A stretch of DNA of 64,000 bases from the NCBI GenBank assembly GCA_028715605.1, contig JAQURM010000001.1, forward strand, positions 171,001 to 235,000. The letters run 5' to 3'. Within the stretch, counting starts at the first letter, position 1; each line of letters opens with the position of its first letter. Origin of the DNA: Desulfovibrionales bacterium (GTDB taxonomy: Bacteria > Desulfobacterota > QYQD01). The translations under genes and the position numbers were made by a program. A model generated the notes under the pieces. That model was not told where the DNA came from and did no database searches. It saw nothing but the letters and a program-made list of their open reading frames with translations. Positions 48,365 through 56,878 of this stretch are shown here, in pieces.

Positions 48365-48730
48365 GTCTGTTGTTCTCCATTCTAATGTACCAGGCCTGTT
48401 CTTATGTGCGGCGTGCGGGACGCCCTTATCCTTATATCCCAGAAAAGAAGTAAGCGTTTAGAAAAAGCTTGTCAAGGATATTTTAAATGGAATATAAATA
48501 TGTTGCGCTAAGTGAGGAGGCTAAATAGTGTCCATAAACAAAACAGCCGAATTTAAGATTGTCCGGTATTTTGAGCATAGCGTGTAACAGGCACTGGATA
48601 ACATGACGGAAAGGGGATTATTCAACTCGTTAACCATAGTGAATTCAAATAGTTACGTCAAGATGTACTTTTTATTTTATTGATCATGCTGAACCTTCCT
48701 GATATTATCCAGAAAACTAGATAATAATAT
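48365..48730. other. Left flank of the cassette array; tiny open frame, no integrase
   Basis: The 366 bp before the first cassette contain no integrase. A 19-codon frame (GTG 48528 to TAA 48585-48587) follows GAGGAGG, reading MSINKTAEFKIVRYFEH; it may be a gene stub. Just before the first core site, GATATTATC and GATAATAATAT make a weak inverted repeat. An attI site cannot be confirmed. Confidence 0.35.
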
Positions 48731-48737
48731 GTTAGAC
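48731..48737 (+). repeat. Core recombination site at the left end of the first cassette
   Basis: GTTAGAC matches the G^TTRRRY core and is identical to the R' boxes of later sites. It lies directly before the ATG of the helicase gene, exactly where a cassette would be joined. The upstream partner is not an ordinary attC. Confidence 0.6.
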
Positions 48738-51700
48738 ATGAACGATTTCATTGATCAATCGCGAGAAAGCAGGCTTCAGGCATACAAAGCCTCGCCTGGC
48801 GATATCCGGGAACATTTCGCCATCGAACAGGTTGTCCTTGCCGGTGGATATGGCTACCGGCAGGTGTTGGAGCTTGTTCAGAACGGCGCCGATGCCATTC
48901 TTGAAGCCCATGAGTCTGGTGCCGGCCAAGATGACCGGCCCCGCATCGAGGTTCTGCTGGACGGCTCGTGCCTCTATGTGGCGAACACGGGCGCGCCGTT
49001 CAGCAAGGAAGGCATTGACGCGTTGTTGCGTTCCCACTCGTCGCCGAAGCGGGGCAATCAAATCGGGCGATTCGGACTTGGGTTCAAGTCATTGCTGCGC
49101 CTTGGCGGGAAGATCGACATCACCAGCGGACAATCTGCCTTCGGGTTCGATCCTGCGAGATGCCGCACTGAGTTAAGAGACCGATTTCAGGTGCAAGACG
49201 CGCCTGGATTGCGCCTGGCGTGGACGCTGGCCGAAGATTCTACCGCCACTCTACGCGACCGATTCCCGTGGGCGACAACCGTTGTCTCTGCGGAGATCAA
49301 GGCCGAGAGCTTCCACGCCCATTTGCAGAAGGAGATTGGGGAGTTTCCCGCCGAATTTCTCCTTTTCCTGCCGGTTGCAGTCAGCCTGGCGCTCGGCGCC
49401 GGCGGCGATGCAGCGCCGAGGCGCGAATTGCGCCGCGAGTCCGATGGCCAAGACGTTATTCTCTATGACGGAAGAGCGAAGTCACCTTCACGGTGGCGAG
49501 TTGTGGAGAAGTTGATTCACATCACCGACCAACGCGCCAAGGACGATGCAACGCATGTCCATGAGCGCGATGAGGTGCCGCTGGCTTGGGCGATGCCCAT
49601 CGAAGGCAGGCGCGAGGAAGCGGGACGTTTCTGGGCGTTCTTCCCGACGCATACGTCGACGTACCTGACCGGAATTCTCAACGCGCCGTGGAAACTGAAC
49701 AGCGACCGCAATGCCATCATCCCCGGTGAATGGAATACGGCTTTGATGAAGGAGGCGGCCAGGCTCATCGCCGACACGCTGCCGCAACTGATGACTGCAG
49801 CCGATCCGGGCCGGGTGCTGGATGCGTTCCCGCGTCAACTGGAGCGGGCGGACGAGGATGCGAAGCCGCTTGTCAAGGCGCTCTGGAATGCGCTCGAAAT
49901 CTCCGCGGTGGTCCCGGATAGTTTGGGCGCTCTCCGTCAAGGGACCGAGTTGTGGCGCCATCCACGGGAAAACGCTGACCTTGCCCGTTCGTGGCAGGCG
50001 CTCGCGGACGAGAAGCAACTGAGCCAGATTGTCCATCCTTCCTGCCTGGAAAAACAACGCGGCAGCCGTCTCAAAGCGCTCGCGGAACGCATCCGACCTG
50101 AAGGAACAACAGCCCCTTCGTGCTCTAACCTGCAACAGCGGGACGTGAGAAAATGGTTTGCTGCTGTTGCGTCCGTCGAGCACGACAAGGCTATTCAAGC
50201 GCTCAAACTCGCGGAGGCATACGAGAAGGACTGCAAACCCGGTGAATGGTCGATGGTTCGCTCGACGATCGCCATCATTCCGTCCGACGACGGCAATCTG
50301 TTGACGGCGAATCAGGCGGTCATTGCGCCAGAGGGAACGTACGTTCCGGACGGTCGGCATCCGGCCGCCAGGTGGCTATGCGAGGATGCAGAAGCGAATA
50401 GGATTCTTACCCATGTGTTGAAGGTGAAGCCGCTCGACGGCAGCGTGTGGCTTGATGTCCTTCAGGAAGCTTTACGGAGAATTCCCACCTATCCCGCCGA
50501 CGCCAAGAACAACGGATGGCTGGCGTTCTGGACGCGGTTAAGGGCGGCACCATCTGCAATAGGCCGGGAGTTCGTCAATTCCAATACCAGCCAAGTTCGA
50601 ATCCGGCGTCGCGATGGCGAATGGGTCTTCGCCGACGATGTTTTGTTGCCTGGGGAATTGGTGAGCGCTGATGATACTTCTTCCAATCAGCAACTGCTTG
50701 TGGACACGGAAGTTCACGCAGAAGACAAGGACTTGTTGGCCAAGTTGGGGGTGTGCCAGTTCCCTACGGGAACTGGCACGGTTAACGATTTCGACAGAGG
50801 GAATGGCATGTACGAATGGCTTTCGCATTGGAGAAGCTATTACGGGAAAAAAGTGAACAACCGAGCAGATTCGACGTATCTGAAGCCTTCAGGACTCGAT
50901 ATGCCGAACGGCTGGCACTTTTTGCCGAAGTTGACCGAAGGTCCGAACTCCAAGCTCACGGCATGTTTCTTGAATCTACTTGACCATGGACAAATTCCTA
51001 AGAGTGTGAAATTCGGTCATGCCACCGTTGCAAACTATCCCAAGATAGACGTCCCCCATCCGCTCCTCTGGCTATTGCTTCGCTACGGATCATGGAACCT
51101 CGGCGGCATGGTCATTCGTGTTGCTGCGATTGCAGAACGAGCGCACGAACGTACGATGACCTTACTCCTCGATTGGGAGAAACTACAACCCGCACTTGAG
51201 ACGCTGAAAGCGGCCATTCCGAAGGTCAATGCGACACCGGATCAGGTTCGCGACATGTGGCAGGTGCTCATCAAGGCGCTCGTGACTCCAGAGACACTGG
51301 CGAACGATTCGCTCCGTGAACTTTGGACGGGCGCGGCGCGCGACAAAGTCGTTCCGCAATCGCTCCGAACGGTAGAGGGGAACGTTTCTTTGGCGGAGGT
51401 TTTCGTGACCGGTTCGCCAGACCTTGCCCAGCGCGGACGAAGCCAAGGGCACGTTGCAGTCACGCTCGACGCGGATGCGCTGTCGTTGTGGCTGAAGAAT
51501 GGAGCGCGAGACCTGGCGGAGTTGATGAAGCCCGAATGGAGTGAGGCGACAAGTCCCGAAGGACTTCTTGTCGAGACCATCCCTGAGTTGGCCGACGTGC
51601 TTCGGGACGATGTTCGAGAAACCGCTCGTTGCCAGCCAGTGTCGGACCTGAGACTGCTGGTTGCTGGCAACGCCAGCCCCGTGCATTGTCTGATGTGGGA

Positions 51701-53456
51701 GAATAAGTTGCTCCTCAATATGGCGCAACTGGCGCAGATGGCGCGGACCGAAAGACTTCAACATCTGCTCGCGGAAGCCGCAGCGGCTGGGTGGCTCAAG
51801 CACACCGCCGACGAGGCGTTGCGCATTCTTGGCGATGCGCAAGTGGACAAGATCCGCACACATGTTGCGCGAGGCTCCTCGCTGGCGGAACGACTGCTGC
51901 TCGCGGTCGGCAATCGGGAGGAACCATTGCGCCAGGCGCTCGGCAGTATCGGGGGCATGGCCTTTCTTCAAACTGTTGCGCCAATGCGGCTTGCCGAACT
52001 GGTGCTCGCTCAGCTTGGTCCGGCTACGCTTACTGCCCTCAAGGAAACGCTGGAGCAGGAGGGTTTGAAGCCTCCGTCCCGCTGGAACACCGCCGAAGCA
52101 CGTGCTTTCGTCGCGAGCATCGGTTTCCCCAATGATTTCGCCGCATCCCCCAAATCCCGCCGCGAACCGGAAGAGTTCATCAGCGGTCCCATCGAGTTGC
52201 CTCCGCTCCACGACTTCCAGGAGGATGTGCTGGATGGCATACGAACGCTGATTACCAGCGGAACAACTCGTCGCCGCGCGGTCGTCAGTCTCCCCACTGG
52301 TGGCGGCAAGACCCTTGTGACGGTTGAGGCTGCGGTCCTGTATGTCCTTAAACCTGAAGGCGCCCAGCGCAGCGTCATCTGGGTGGCGCAGACTGACGAA
52401 CTCTGCGAGCAGGCCGTGCAGGCATTCCGTCAGGTCTGGCTCAATCTTGGCGCAAAAGGAACCGACCTGCGCATCGTTCGCTTGTGGGGCGGCAATCCCA
52501 ATCCGGCGATTCAAGAGCCGGACAAACCGGTCGTGATGGTTGCCTCGATTCAAACGCTCAACAGCCGCATGGGCGTCGACGGGCTGGCTGGGCTGCGAAA
52601 CCCGGGGTTGGTTGTGGTGGACGAGTGTCACCACGCCATCACGCCGAGCTACACCAACCTTTTGCGCTTCCTCGACGCAGAAGCTCCGAGACCGGGTGCG
52701 CCCCCGAAAGACGAACCGCCCATTCTCGGACTCAGCGCCACTCCATTCCGGACGGACGATGAAGAAAGTGGAAGGCTGGCCCGCCGCTTCGACAGCCGAT
52801 GGCTGCCCCCCGATCAGAAAGACCTCCATAGCCGCCTTCGTAATCAAGGTGTCTTGGCAGAAGTGGACAATGATGCATTAGAGAGCGGCATCGACCTGAC
52901 GCCTGAAGAAATTGAACGGCTTTCCACGATTCTTGAGCCATGGGAGGGGCTTGACTTCGAGAACCTGCTTGAATCTATCAACCAACGGCTGGCTGGTAGC
53001 GAGCAACGCAACGAAAGACTTGTGAACTGTATCAAGGAAGCAGAGGAAGGTTCCATCCTGTTCTTTTCCAACTCCGTTTTGCATGGTCAGGAAATGGCAG
53101 CTCGACTGAATCTTGAAGGTATTTCCGCAGCCGCAATCAGCGGAGATACTCCAACCACAGCACGGCGTTATTTCCTGTCCAGATTCCAGCGTAGCGAAAT
53201 ACGCGTTCTTTGCAATCACACGGTTTTGAGCACCGGTTTCGACGCGCCAAAGATCGACATGATTCTCATATCCCGTGCAGTCTTCAGTCCAGTCCGCTAC
53301 ATGCAAATGGTGGGGCGTGGTTTGCGTGGCGAGAAAAACGGTGGAAAAGCAAGATGCCGGATCGTGACCGTACTGGACAACTTGGGACGTTTTCAAGATC
53401 GGCATCCGTATCATTATTGCAAGGGTTTTTTCGCTGAAAACGCGGGAAATGTATGA
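48738..53456 (+). CDS. Sacsin/HSP90-type ATPase fused to SF2 helicase
   Basis: A 1572-aa protein, counted from ATG 48738; an in-frame ATG at 48729 would straddle the core site. The N-terminal GHKL-type ATPase has the N box ELVQNGADA (Glu45, Asn49, Asp52), VANTGAPF and GRFGLGFKS (110-118). A long middle (about 330-1140) has no recognised domain. The C-terminal part is an SF2 helicase: HDFQEDVLDGI, Walker A GGGKT (1188-1192), DECH (1295-1298), SATPF (1333-1337) and QMVGRGLRG (1523-1531). It ends only about 40 residues after motif VI. This ATPase-helicase fusion suggests anti-phage defence, but no partner is seen. Confidence 0.85.
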   Translation: MNDFIDQSRESRLQAYKASPGDIREHFAIEQVVLAGGYGYRQVLELVQNGADAILEAHESGAGQDDRPRIEVLLDGSCLYVANTGAPFSKEGIDALLRSHSSPKRGNQIGRFGLGFKSLLRLGGKIDITSGQSAFGFDPARCRTELRDRFQVQDAPGLRLAWTLAEDSTATLRDRFPWATTVVSAEIKAESFHAHLQKEIGEFPAEFLLFLPVAVSLALGAGGDAAPRRELRRESDGQDVILYDGRAKSPSRWRVVEKLIHITDQRAKDDATHVHERDEVPLAWAMPIEGRREEAGRFWAFFPTHTSTYLTGILNAPWKLNSDRNAIIPGEWNTALMKEAARLIADTLPQLMTAADPGRVLDAFPRQLERADEDAKPLVKALWNALEISAVVPDSLGALRQGTELWRHPRENADLARSWQALADEKQLSQIVHPSCLEKQRGSRLKALAERIRPEGTTAPSCSNLQQRDVRKWFAAVASVEHDKAIQALKLAEAYEKDCKPGEWSMVRSTIAIIPSDDGNLLTANQAVIAPEGTYVPDGRHPAARWLCEDAEANRILTHVLKVKPLDGSVWLDVLQEALRRIPTYPADAKNNGWLAFWTRLRAAPSAIGREFVNSNTSQVRIRRRDGEWVFADDVLLPGELVSADDTSSNQQLLVDTEVHAEDKDLLAKLGVCQFPTGTGTVNDFDRGNGMYEWLSHWRSYYGKKVNNRADSTYLKPSGLDMPNGWHFLPKLTEGPNSKLTACFLNLLDHGQIPKSVKFGHATVANYPKIDVPHPLLWLLLRYGSWNLGGMVIRVAAIAERAHERTMTLLLDWEKLQPALETLKAAIPKVNATPDQVRDMWQVLIKALVTPETLANDSLRELWTGAARDKVVPQSLRTVEGNVSLAEVFVTGSPDLAQRGRSQGHVAVTLDADALSLWLKNGARDLAELMKPEWSEATSPEGLLVETIPELADVLRDDVRETARCQPVSDLRLLVAGNASPVHCLMWENKLLLNMAQLAQMARTERLQHLLAEAAAAGWLKHTADEALRILGDAQVDKIRTHVARGSSLAERLLLAVGNREEPLRQALGSIGGMAFLQTVAPMRLAELVLAQLGPATLTALKETLEQEGLKPPSRWNTAEARAFVASIGFPNDFAASPKSRREPEEFISGPIELPPLHDFQEDVLDGIRTLITSGTTRRRAVVSLPTGGGKTLVTVEAAVLYVLKPEGAQRSVIWVAQTDELCEQAVQAFRQVWLNLGAKGTDLRIVRLWGGNPNPAIQEPDKPVVMVASIQTLNSRMGVDGLAGLRNPGLVVVDECHHAITPSYTNLLRFLDAEAPRPGAPPKDEPPILGLSATPFRTDDEESGRLARRFDSRWLPPDQKDLHSRLRNQGVLAEVDNDALESGIDLTPEEIERLSTILEPWEGLDFENLLESINQRLAGSEQRNERLVNCIKEAEEGSILFFSNSVLHGQEMAARLNLEGISAAAISGDTPTTARRYFLSRFQRSEIRVLCNHTVLSTGFDAPKIDMILISRAVFSPVRYMQMVGRGLRGEKNGGKARCRIVTVLDNLGRFQDRHPYHYCKGFFAENAGNV

Positions 53457-53463
53457 GGAATAT

Positions 53464-53659
53464 GTCTAACAATGGCATGCACTCGGACGGGAATTCCGCT
53501 GCGCTCCATTCCCGCCGGTGATGCCAAGCGATAGGCCGACGCTTCGCGTCGCCCTATCGGGCCGGATGAGGACGGATTGACAGCCCGCGCGAAGCGCGGC
53601 CTATCAATCCGAATCGAACAGACACCCCTACGGGGTGCTCCTCATCCGGCCCGTTAGAC
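53464..53659 (+). repeat. attC site 1, long multi-hairpin form
   Basis: R'' is GTCTAAC (53464-53470) and R' is GTTAGAC (53653-53659). An ordinary attC hairpin with TTCCGCTGCGCTCCATT occupies the first 70 bases, but its own R' is GATAGGC (53530-53536), where GTTAGGC would be expected. Further hairpins follow: GCGATAGG with CCCTATCG, CGGATTGA with TCAATCCG, CACCCC with GGGGTG. The last arm (GGCCGGATGAGGA, 53560-53572, and complement, 53639-53651) lies one base from R'. Confidence 0.75.
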
Positions 53660-53675
53660 GACAAGGATGATTGAC

Positions 53676-54281
53676 ATGGCCGTAAAAGCTGGCTTCATTT
53701 ACGTACTCATACATCCGTCTGATCCAAATTTAATCAAGGTGGGTCTGACTACAAGAAATCCCGAAGTCCGCTTGAAAGAGCATAATACTCAATTCGACAA
53801 GGCCGCTGGTAAGGTTGTTGAAGCTACTGGTCAAAAATGGGTTATAAAAGAGTTCTTCGCTGTAGAAGATACTTACAATGCTGAAAGCGCGTTTTTCCAA
53901 AGATCACCACTGACCGAAATCCCATATGCCCTGAGTGACGAGCTGTTAAAGCTAGATGATAGATTCATCACTTGGGATTGGGTTAATCAGGGGTTGGAAG
54001 TAGCTAAGTCAGTGGGCATTCGCAGAGATACATCACAAGCACCAATTCCAAAACCCAAGCCAAAAAATGGTGCTCAGTGGATTGAAGACCAGCTTAAAGA
54101 CTCTGGTCTGAGGCCGTTAAAAGGTTTTGGGAACGGAATAACAAAAGTTGCTTTTGAGTGCCCCAATGGACATGTCTTCAAGCTTGATGGGCGAACGCTA
54201 GTTAGGTTCCCCTTCTGCCCTGTTTGTGAGCCCGAGCGATTTGATGCTTACACACTTAGAAGAGTTGAAATTTGTCTTTAA
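53676..54281 (+). CDS. GIY-YIG / T5orf172-like protein with C-terminal zinc ribbon
   Basis: A 201-aa cassette protein. AAGGA at 53663-53667 lies eight bases before ATG 53676, which starts MAVKAGFIYVLIHPSDPNLIKVG. This head matches T5orf172 / GIY-YIG-type nuclease domains (Y-V-L...K-I/V-G-x-T...R). The catalytic Arg could be in TRNPEVRLKEH, with a Glu near NAESAFF. The C-terminal 60 residues include CPNGH and CPVC, a zinc ribbon. Such domains occur in phage and restriction contexts. Confidence 0.75.
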   Translation: MAVKAGFIYVLIHPSDPNLIKVGLTTRNPEVRLKEHNTQFDKAAGKVVEATGQKWVIKEFFAVEDTYNAESAFFQRSPLTEIPYALSDELLKLDDRFITWDWVNQGLEVAKSVGIRRDTSQAPIPKPKPKNGAQWIEDQLKDSGLRPLKGFGNGITKVAFECPNGHVFKLDGRTLVRFPFCPVCEPERFDAYTLRRVEICL

Positions 54282-54300
54282 AACTGAATCGGGATAAGTC

Positions 54301-54372
54301 GCCTAACACGGCGCTCAAAATGGACGCCAATTCCGCTGCGCTCCATTGGCGCCTTTTAGCTCAGCGTTAGAC
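54301..54372 (+). repeat. attC site 2, canonical 72-bp form
   Basis: R'' GCCTAAC (54301-54307) and R' GTTAGAC (54366-54372) enclose CGGCGCTCAAAA, GGACGCCAA, TTCCGCTGCGCTCCATT, GGCGCC and TTTTAGCTCAGC. Arms GGCGCTCAA/GGCGCC and AGC pair as in a classic attC. This is the clearest site in the array. Confidence 0.9.
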
Positions 54373-54396
54373 CAATAAAATAAAAATAGGAATACA

Positions 54397-54756
54397 ATGA
54401 AAATTATAAACAAAACAACAAAAATAAATGCTGCTGGATCTCCCCCGAAGCAAATAGAAGAATTGATAGGATTAGTAAATTCAAAAGATGACGATGTTAG
54501 TATCGCAAGGATGAGAAGTCCAGAAGGATGGTCTGAACCAGGTCAAATACCTGATTTCAACGAATATACTATAATGTTAAAAGGGACATTAAAAATTGAG
54601 ACCAAAAATGGGATATCAGAAATAAAAGAAAATGAAGCTGTTATCATTGAAAGAGGTGAATGGGTAAAATATAGTACTCCTTATAAGTATGGAGCAGAAT
54701 ATATAGCAATATGTATCCCAGCGTTCTCTCCCAAAAGAGTTCATCGAGATGAATAA
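54397..54756 (+). CDS. Cupin-domain protein
   Basis: A 119-aa protein with one cupin fold: PDFNEYTIMLKGTLKIETKNG carries motif 1 (G-x5-H-x-H is reduced here) and ENEAVIIERGEWVKYSTPY carries motif 2. The usual metal-binding histidines are missing, so enzymatic activity is doubtful. It is A+T-rich compared with the helicase cassette and is its own cassette between two attC sites. The gene ends 11 bp before the next R''. Confidence 0.75.
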   Translation: MKIINKTTKINAAGSPPKQIEELIGLVNSKDDDVSIARMRSPEGWSEPGQIPDFNEYTIMLKGTLKIETKNGISEIKENEAVIIERGEWVKYSTPYKYGAEYIAICIPAFSPKRVHRDE

Positions 54757-54767
54757 AAATAAAATCG

Positions 54768-54827
54768 GTATAACAGGTGGCAGGAACGGACGCGCAAAGA
54801 CACACTCCGATCAACCCACCGTTAAAC
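54768..54827 (+). repeat. attC site between cupin and TrmO, short form
   Basis: R'' is GTATAAC (54768-54774) and R' is GTTAAAC (54821-54827), complementary except at one base. Inner arms GGTGG and CCACC follow the boxes, and GGAACGGA with CACTCCGATC forms the middle. It lies inside an extended in-frame reading of the TrmO gene, which shows the longer start to be wrong. Confidence 0.65.
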
Positions 54828-54841
54828 AAAAAATAATAAAT

Positions 54842-55309
54842 ATGAAATTCCAGATAAAGCAAATAGGAATAATTCATTCTCCATATAAAACCAAAGATAA
54901 ATGCCCGATTCAAGGCTCTGTTAAACCTAACAGCAAAGGGATAATTGAGGTATTTCCGGAATACAAAGAAGGATTAGAGACAATAGAAACTTTCTCACAT
55001 ATCATTCTCTTCTACATATTCGATAAAGCGGGAGAAATCAAACTATCTCGACCAACATTTTTAGATGATACACCACATGGAGTTTTTGCTTCCCGCCATC
55101 CCTGTAGGCCTAATAGCATTGGGATATCTATAGTAAAATTAGAAAAAATAAACAAAAATATATTAGAAGTCAACGAAATAGATATTTTAGATAATACACC
55201 GCTGATTGACATAAAGCCTTATATTCCAAGATTTGATTATCGGAAAAATGCCAATAATGGCTGGATACAAACAAAAAAATTGCGTAAAAAACCAGCAAAC
55301 AGAGAATAA
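54842..55309 (+). CDS. TrmO-like tRNA (t6A37) N6-methyltransferase
   Basis: A 155-aa protein counted from ATG 54842, MKFQIKQIGIIHSPYKTKD. Family motifs are YKTKDKCPIQG, FLDDTPHGVFASRHPCRPNSIGISIV and DIKPYIPRFD, all typical of the TsaA/YaeB (TrmO) family, which methylates t6A in tRNA-Thr. A longer frame from 54749 runs through the attC above and is rejected. The gene is a free cassette; a housekeeping-type enzyme in this place is unusual. No clear ribosome-binding site. Confidence 0.8.
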   Translation: MKFQIKQIGIIHSPYKTKDKCPIQGSVKPNSKGIIEVFPEYKEGLETIETFSHIILFYIFDKAGEIKLSRPTFLDDTPHGVFASRHPCRPNSIGISIVKLEKINKNILEVNEIDILDNTPLIDIKPYIPRFDYRKNANNGWIQTKKLRKKPANRE

Positions 55310-55313
55310 AAAT

Positions 55314-55554
55314 GTCTAACAAGGCAATGTGCCGCTGCGCGCCACGCCAACGGCCGAGCTCAGCTTCGCTGAAGCGAATTATTGGCTATTTATTTTGCGC
55401 GCATCCAATTTAAATTTGTATGGCACGGCCTGATAGTTGGCTGCGCGCTTGATCGCGGCCCGCCAACAATTCGCTTCAGTGGAATACGTATAACCGGGCT
55501 GCGAATTCTTCGCACCCCTTATTATACGCATTCCACTGAGCTCGGCCGTTAGAC
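55314..55554 (+). repeat. attC site 3, long multi-arm form
   Basis: R'' GTCTAAC (55314-55320) and R' GTTAGAC (55548-55554) are 241 bp apart. Perfect arms GGCCGAGCTCAG (55352-55363) and complement (55536-55547) abut R'. Inside, GAAGCGAATT (55371-55380) pairs with AATTCGCTTC (55468-55477), and AGTGGAAT with ATTCCACT. It lacks the shared TTCCGCTGCGCTCCATT segment. Confidence 0.7.
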
Positions 55555-55568
55555 CTAAGGAATAAATA

Positions 55569-56876
55569 ATGGCAGATGACGAACAAATCAAAAAAAATTT
55601 ATGGCAAGAGGCGTGTAACGCCATTGATGCGCATGATGCTGCTAAGATTCGCTCACTGGTTTCAAAGGGTCTCGACATCAATTCGCGATCCCCAATTACA
55701 GGCCATAGCGATGCCACACTATTAATGATAGCGGCATGGGATGCCAGCAACAGCGAGATAGTTGAGCTATTACTGGAGCTCGGTGCTGACGTAAATACAG
55801 AAGCCCACTGTGGGAACGTGCTCACCAGGGCAAAGGGCTACAGGAATATCAAACTCTTGCTTGATCATGGAGCAAATCCGAATATTCCAACAAAAACCGA
55901 TAAGGGAACACCATTGCTTTACCACTCGGAATATGGGAATGCCGATATTGTTAAGTTGCTCATTGAACACGGAGCCGACATACATGCTGATTGGGATCGG
56001 ATTGGGATCGGATATAGGAATGTTTTTAGTTCAGCTCTATCCAACGGGCATTTGAACGTCATAGATGTATTATTGGAGAGCCTGCACGAGAAAGTGCGGA
56101 AGAATGAGATAAATTGGGCCAGCTTGAATAACTGGTTTTACCTTGCAGTCGAACATAAGGATAACAGTTTGATAAATCGTCTATTCTCAATCGTAGTGAG
56201 CGACAGGGCATCTGCAAGTGTTGCATTGTCCTCCGCTTTGGACAACAGCAACTATGATCTAGCAAAAGCACTTATTAAACATGGTGCAACACCGGACGAA
56301 TATGAAGTGAATGAAGCTGTTCTTGATGGCGATTGGGAACGTGTAGATTTTCTGGTGAAGAATGGCGGGGCAATCAGAGCGGACAATTTACCAGAGGCGG
56401 CCAGAAAAGGTGATATGAAAGCAGTTAGGTTTCTTCTGAAACATGGTGCAAATATTGATGAAAAAGATGGGTTTGGAGGAACAGCATTGCATAATGCCGT
56501 TGTAGAGCGTCATTTAAATCTTGTAAAGATTCTTCTCAAGAAGGGTGCATCCATAAATATCGTAAACCGGATGCTGCGTTATGATAAAACTCCTCTCCTC
56601 ACAGCTTTATGGCAACTCCATGAAAATAGGTATGAGGGTGATGTCGCGAAAACATATCTCCAAATAATAGAAGCATTGCTTAAATCAGGCGCAGATCCTC
56701 ATTTCATTGTGGAATTCACTGATTCTGACGGCTTGCCTTATAAAAGGTCTGCATACGAGTTGGCTCCTCATGAGGCAGAGGGTTATGAAAATGAGGTGAT
56801 GAGAATGTTTGACAAATATTCAAAAAAGAACATAAGCAAATGGAGCTTGTTTAACATATTTAAGAAGCATAAATGA
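55569..56876 (+). CDS. Ankyrin-repeat protein
   Basis: A 435-aa protein made almost entirely of ankyrin repeats, about eight to ten units, with motifs such as IVELLLELGADVNTEA, NIKLLLDHGANPNIP, IVKLLIEHGADIHAD and AVRFLLKHGANIDEKDGFGGTALHNAVV. No signal peptide, membrane segment or enzyme domain is visible. AAGGA ahead of ATG 55569 serves as ribosome-binding site. It forms a cassette between attC 3 and attC 4; its partner is unknown. Confidence 0.85.
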   Translation: MADDEQIKKNLWQEACNAIDAHDAAKIRSLVSKGLDINSRSPITGHSDATLLMIAAWDASNSEIVELLLELGADVNTEAHCGNVLTRAKGYRNIKLLLDHGANPNIPTKTDKGTPLLYHSEYGNADIVKLLIEHGADIHADWDRIGIGYRNVFSSALSNGHLNVIDVLLESLHEKVRKNEINWASLNNWFYLAVEHKDNSLINRLFSIVVSDRASASVALSSALDNSNYDLAKALIKHGATPDEYEVNEAVLDGDWERVDFLVKNGGAIRADNLPEAARKGDMKAVRFLLKHGANIDEKDGFGGTALHNAVVERHLNLVKILLKKGASINIVNRMLRYDKTPLLTALWQLHENRYEGDVAKTYLQIIEALLKSGADPHFIVEFTDSDGLPYKRSAYELAPHEAEGYENEVMRMFDKYSKKNISKWSLFNIFKKHK

Positions 56877-56878
56877 TG

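Noticed and set aside
49488..50360. A 290-codon minus-strand frame over the ATPase-helicase gene
   Set aside because: Antisense shadow in the same gene, no motifs, no ribosome-binding site.
51183..52847. A 554-codon open frame on the minus strand within the helicase gene
   Set aside because: It is antisense to a gene with clear helicase motifs; its translation is rich in Arg, Gln and His with no recognisable domain, as expected of a high-G+C shadow.
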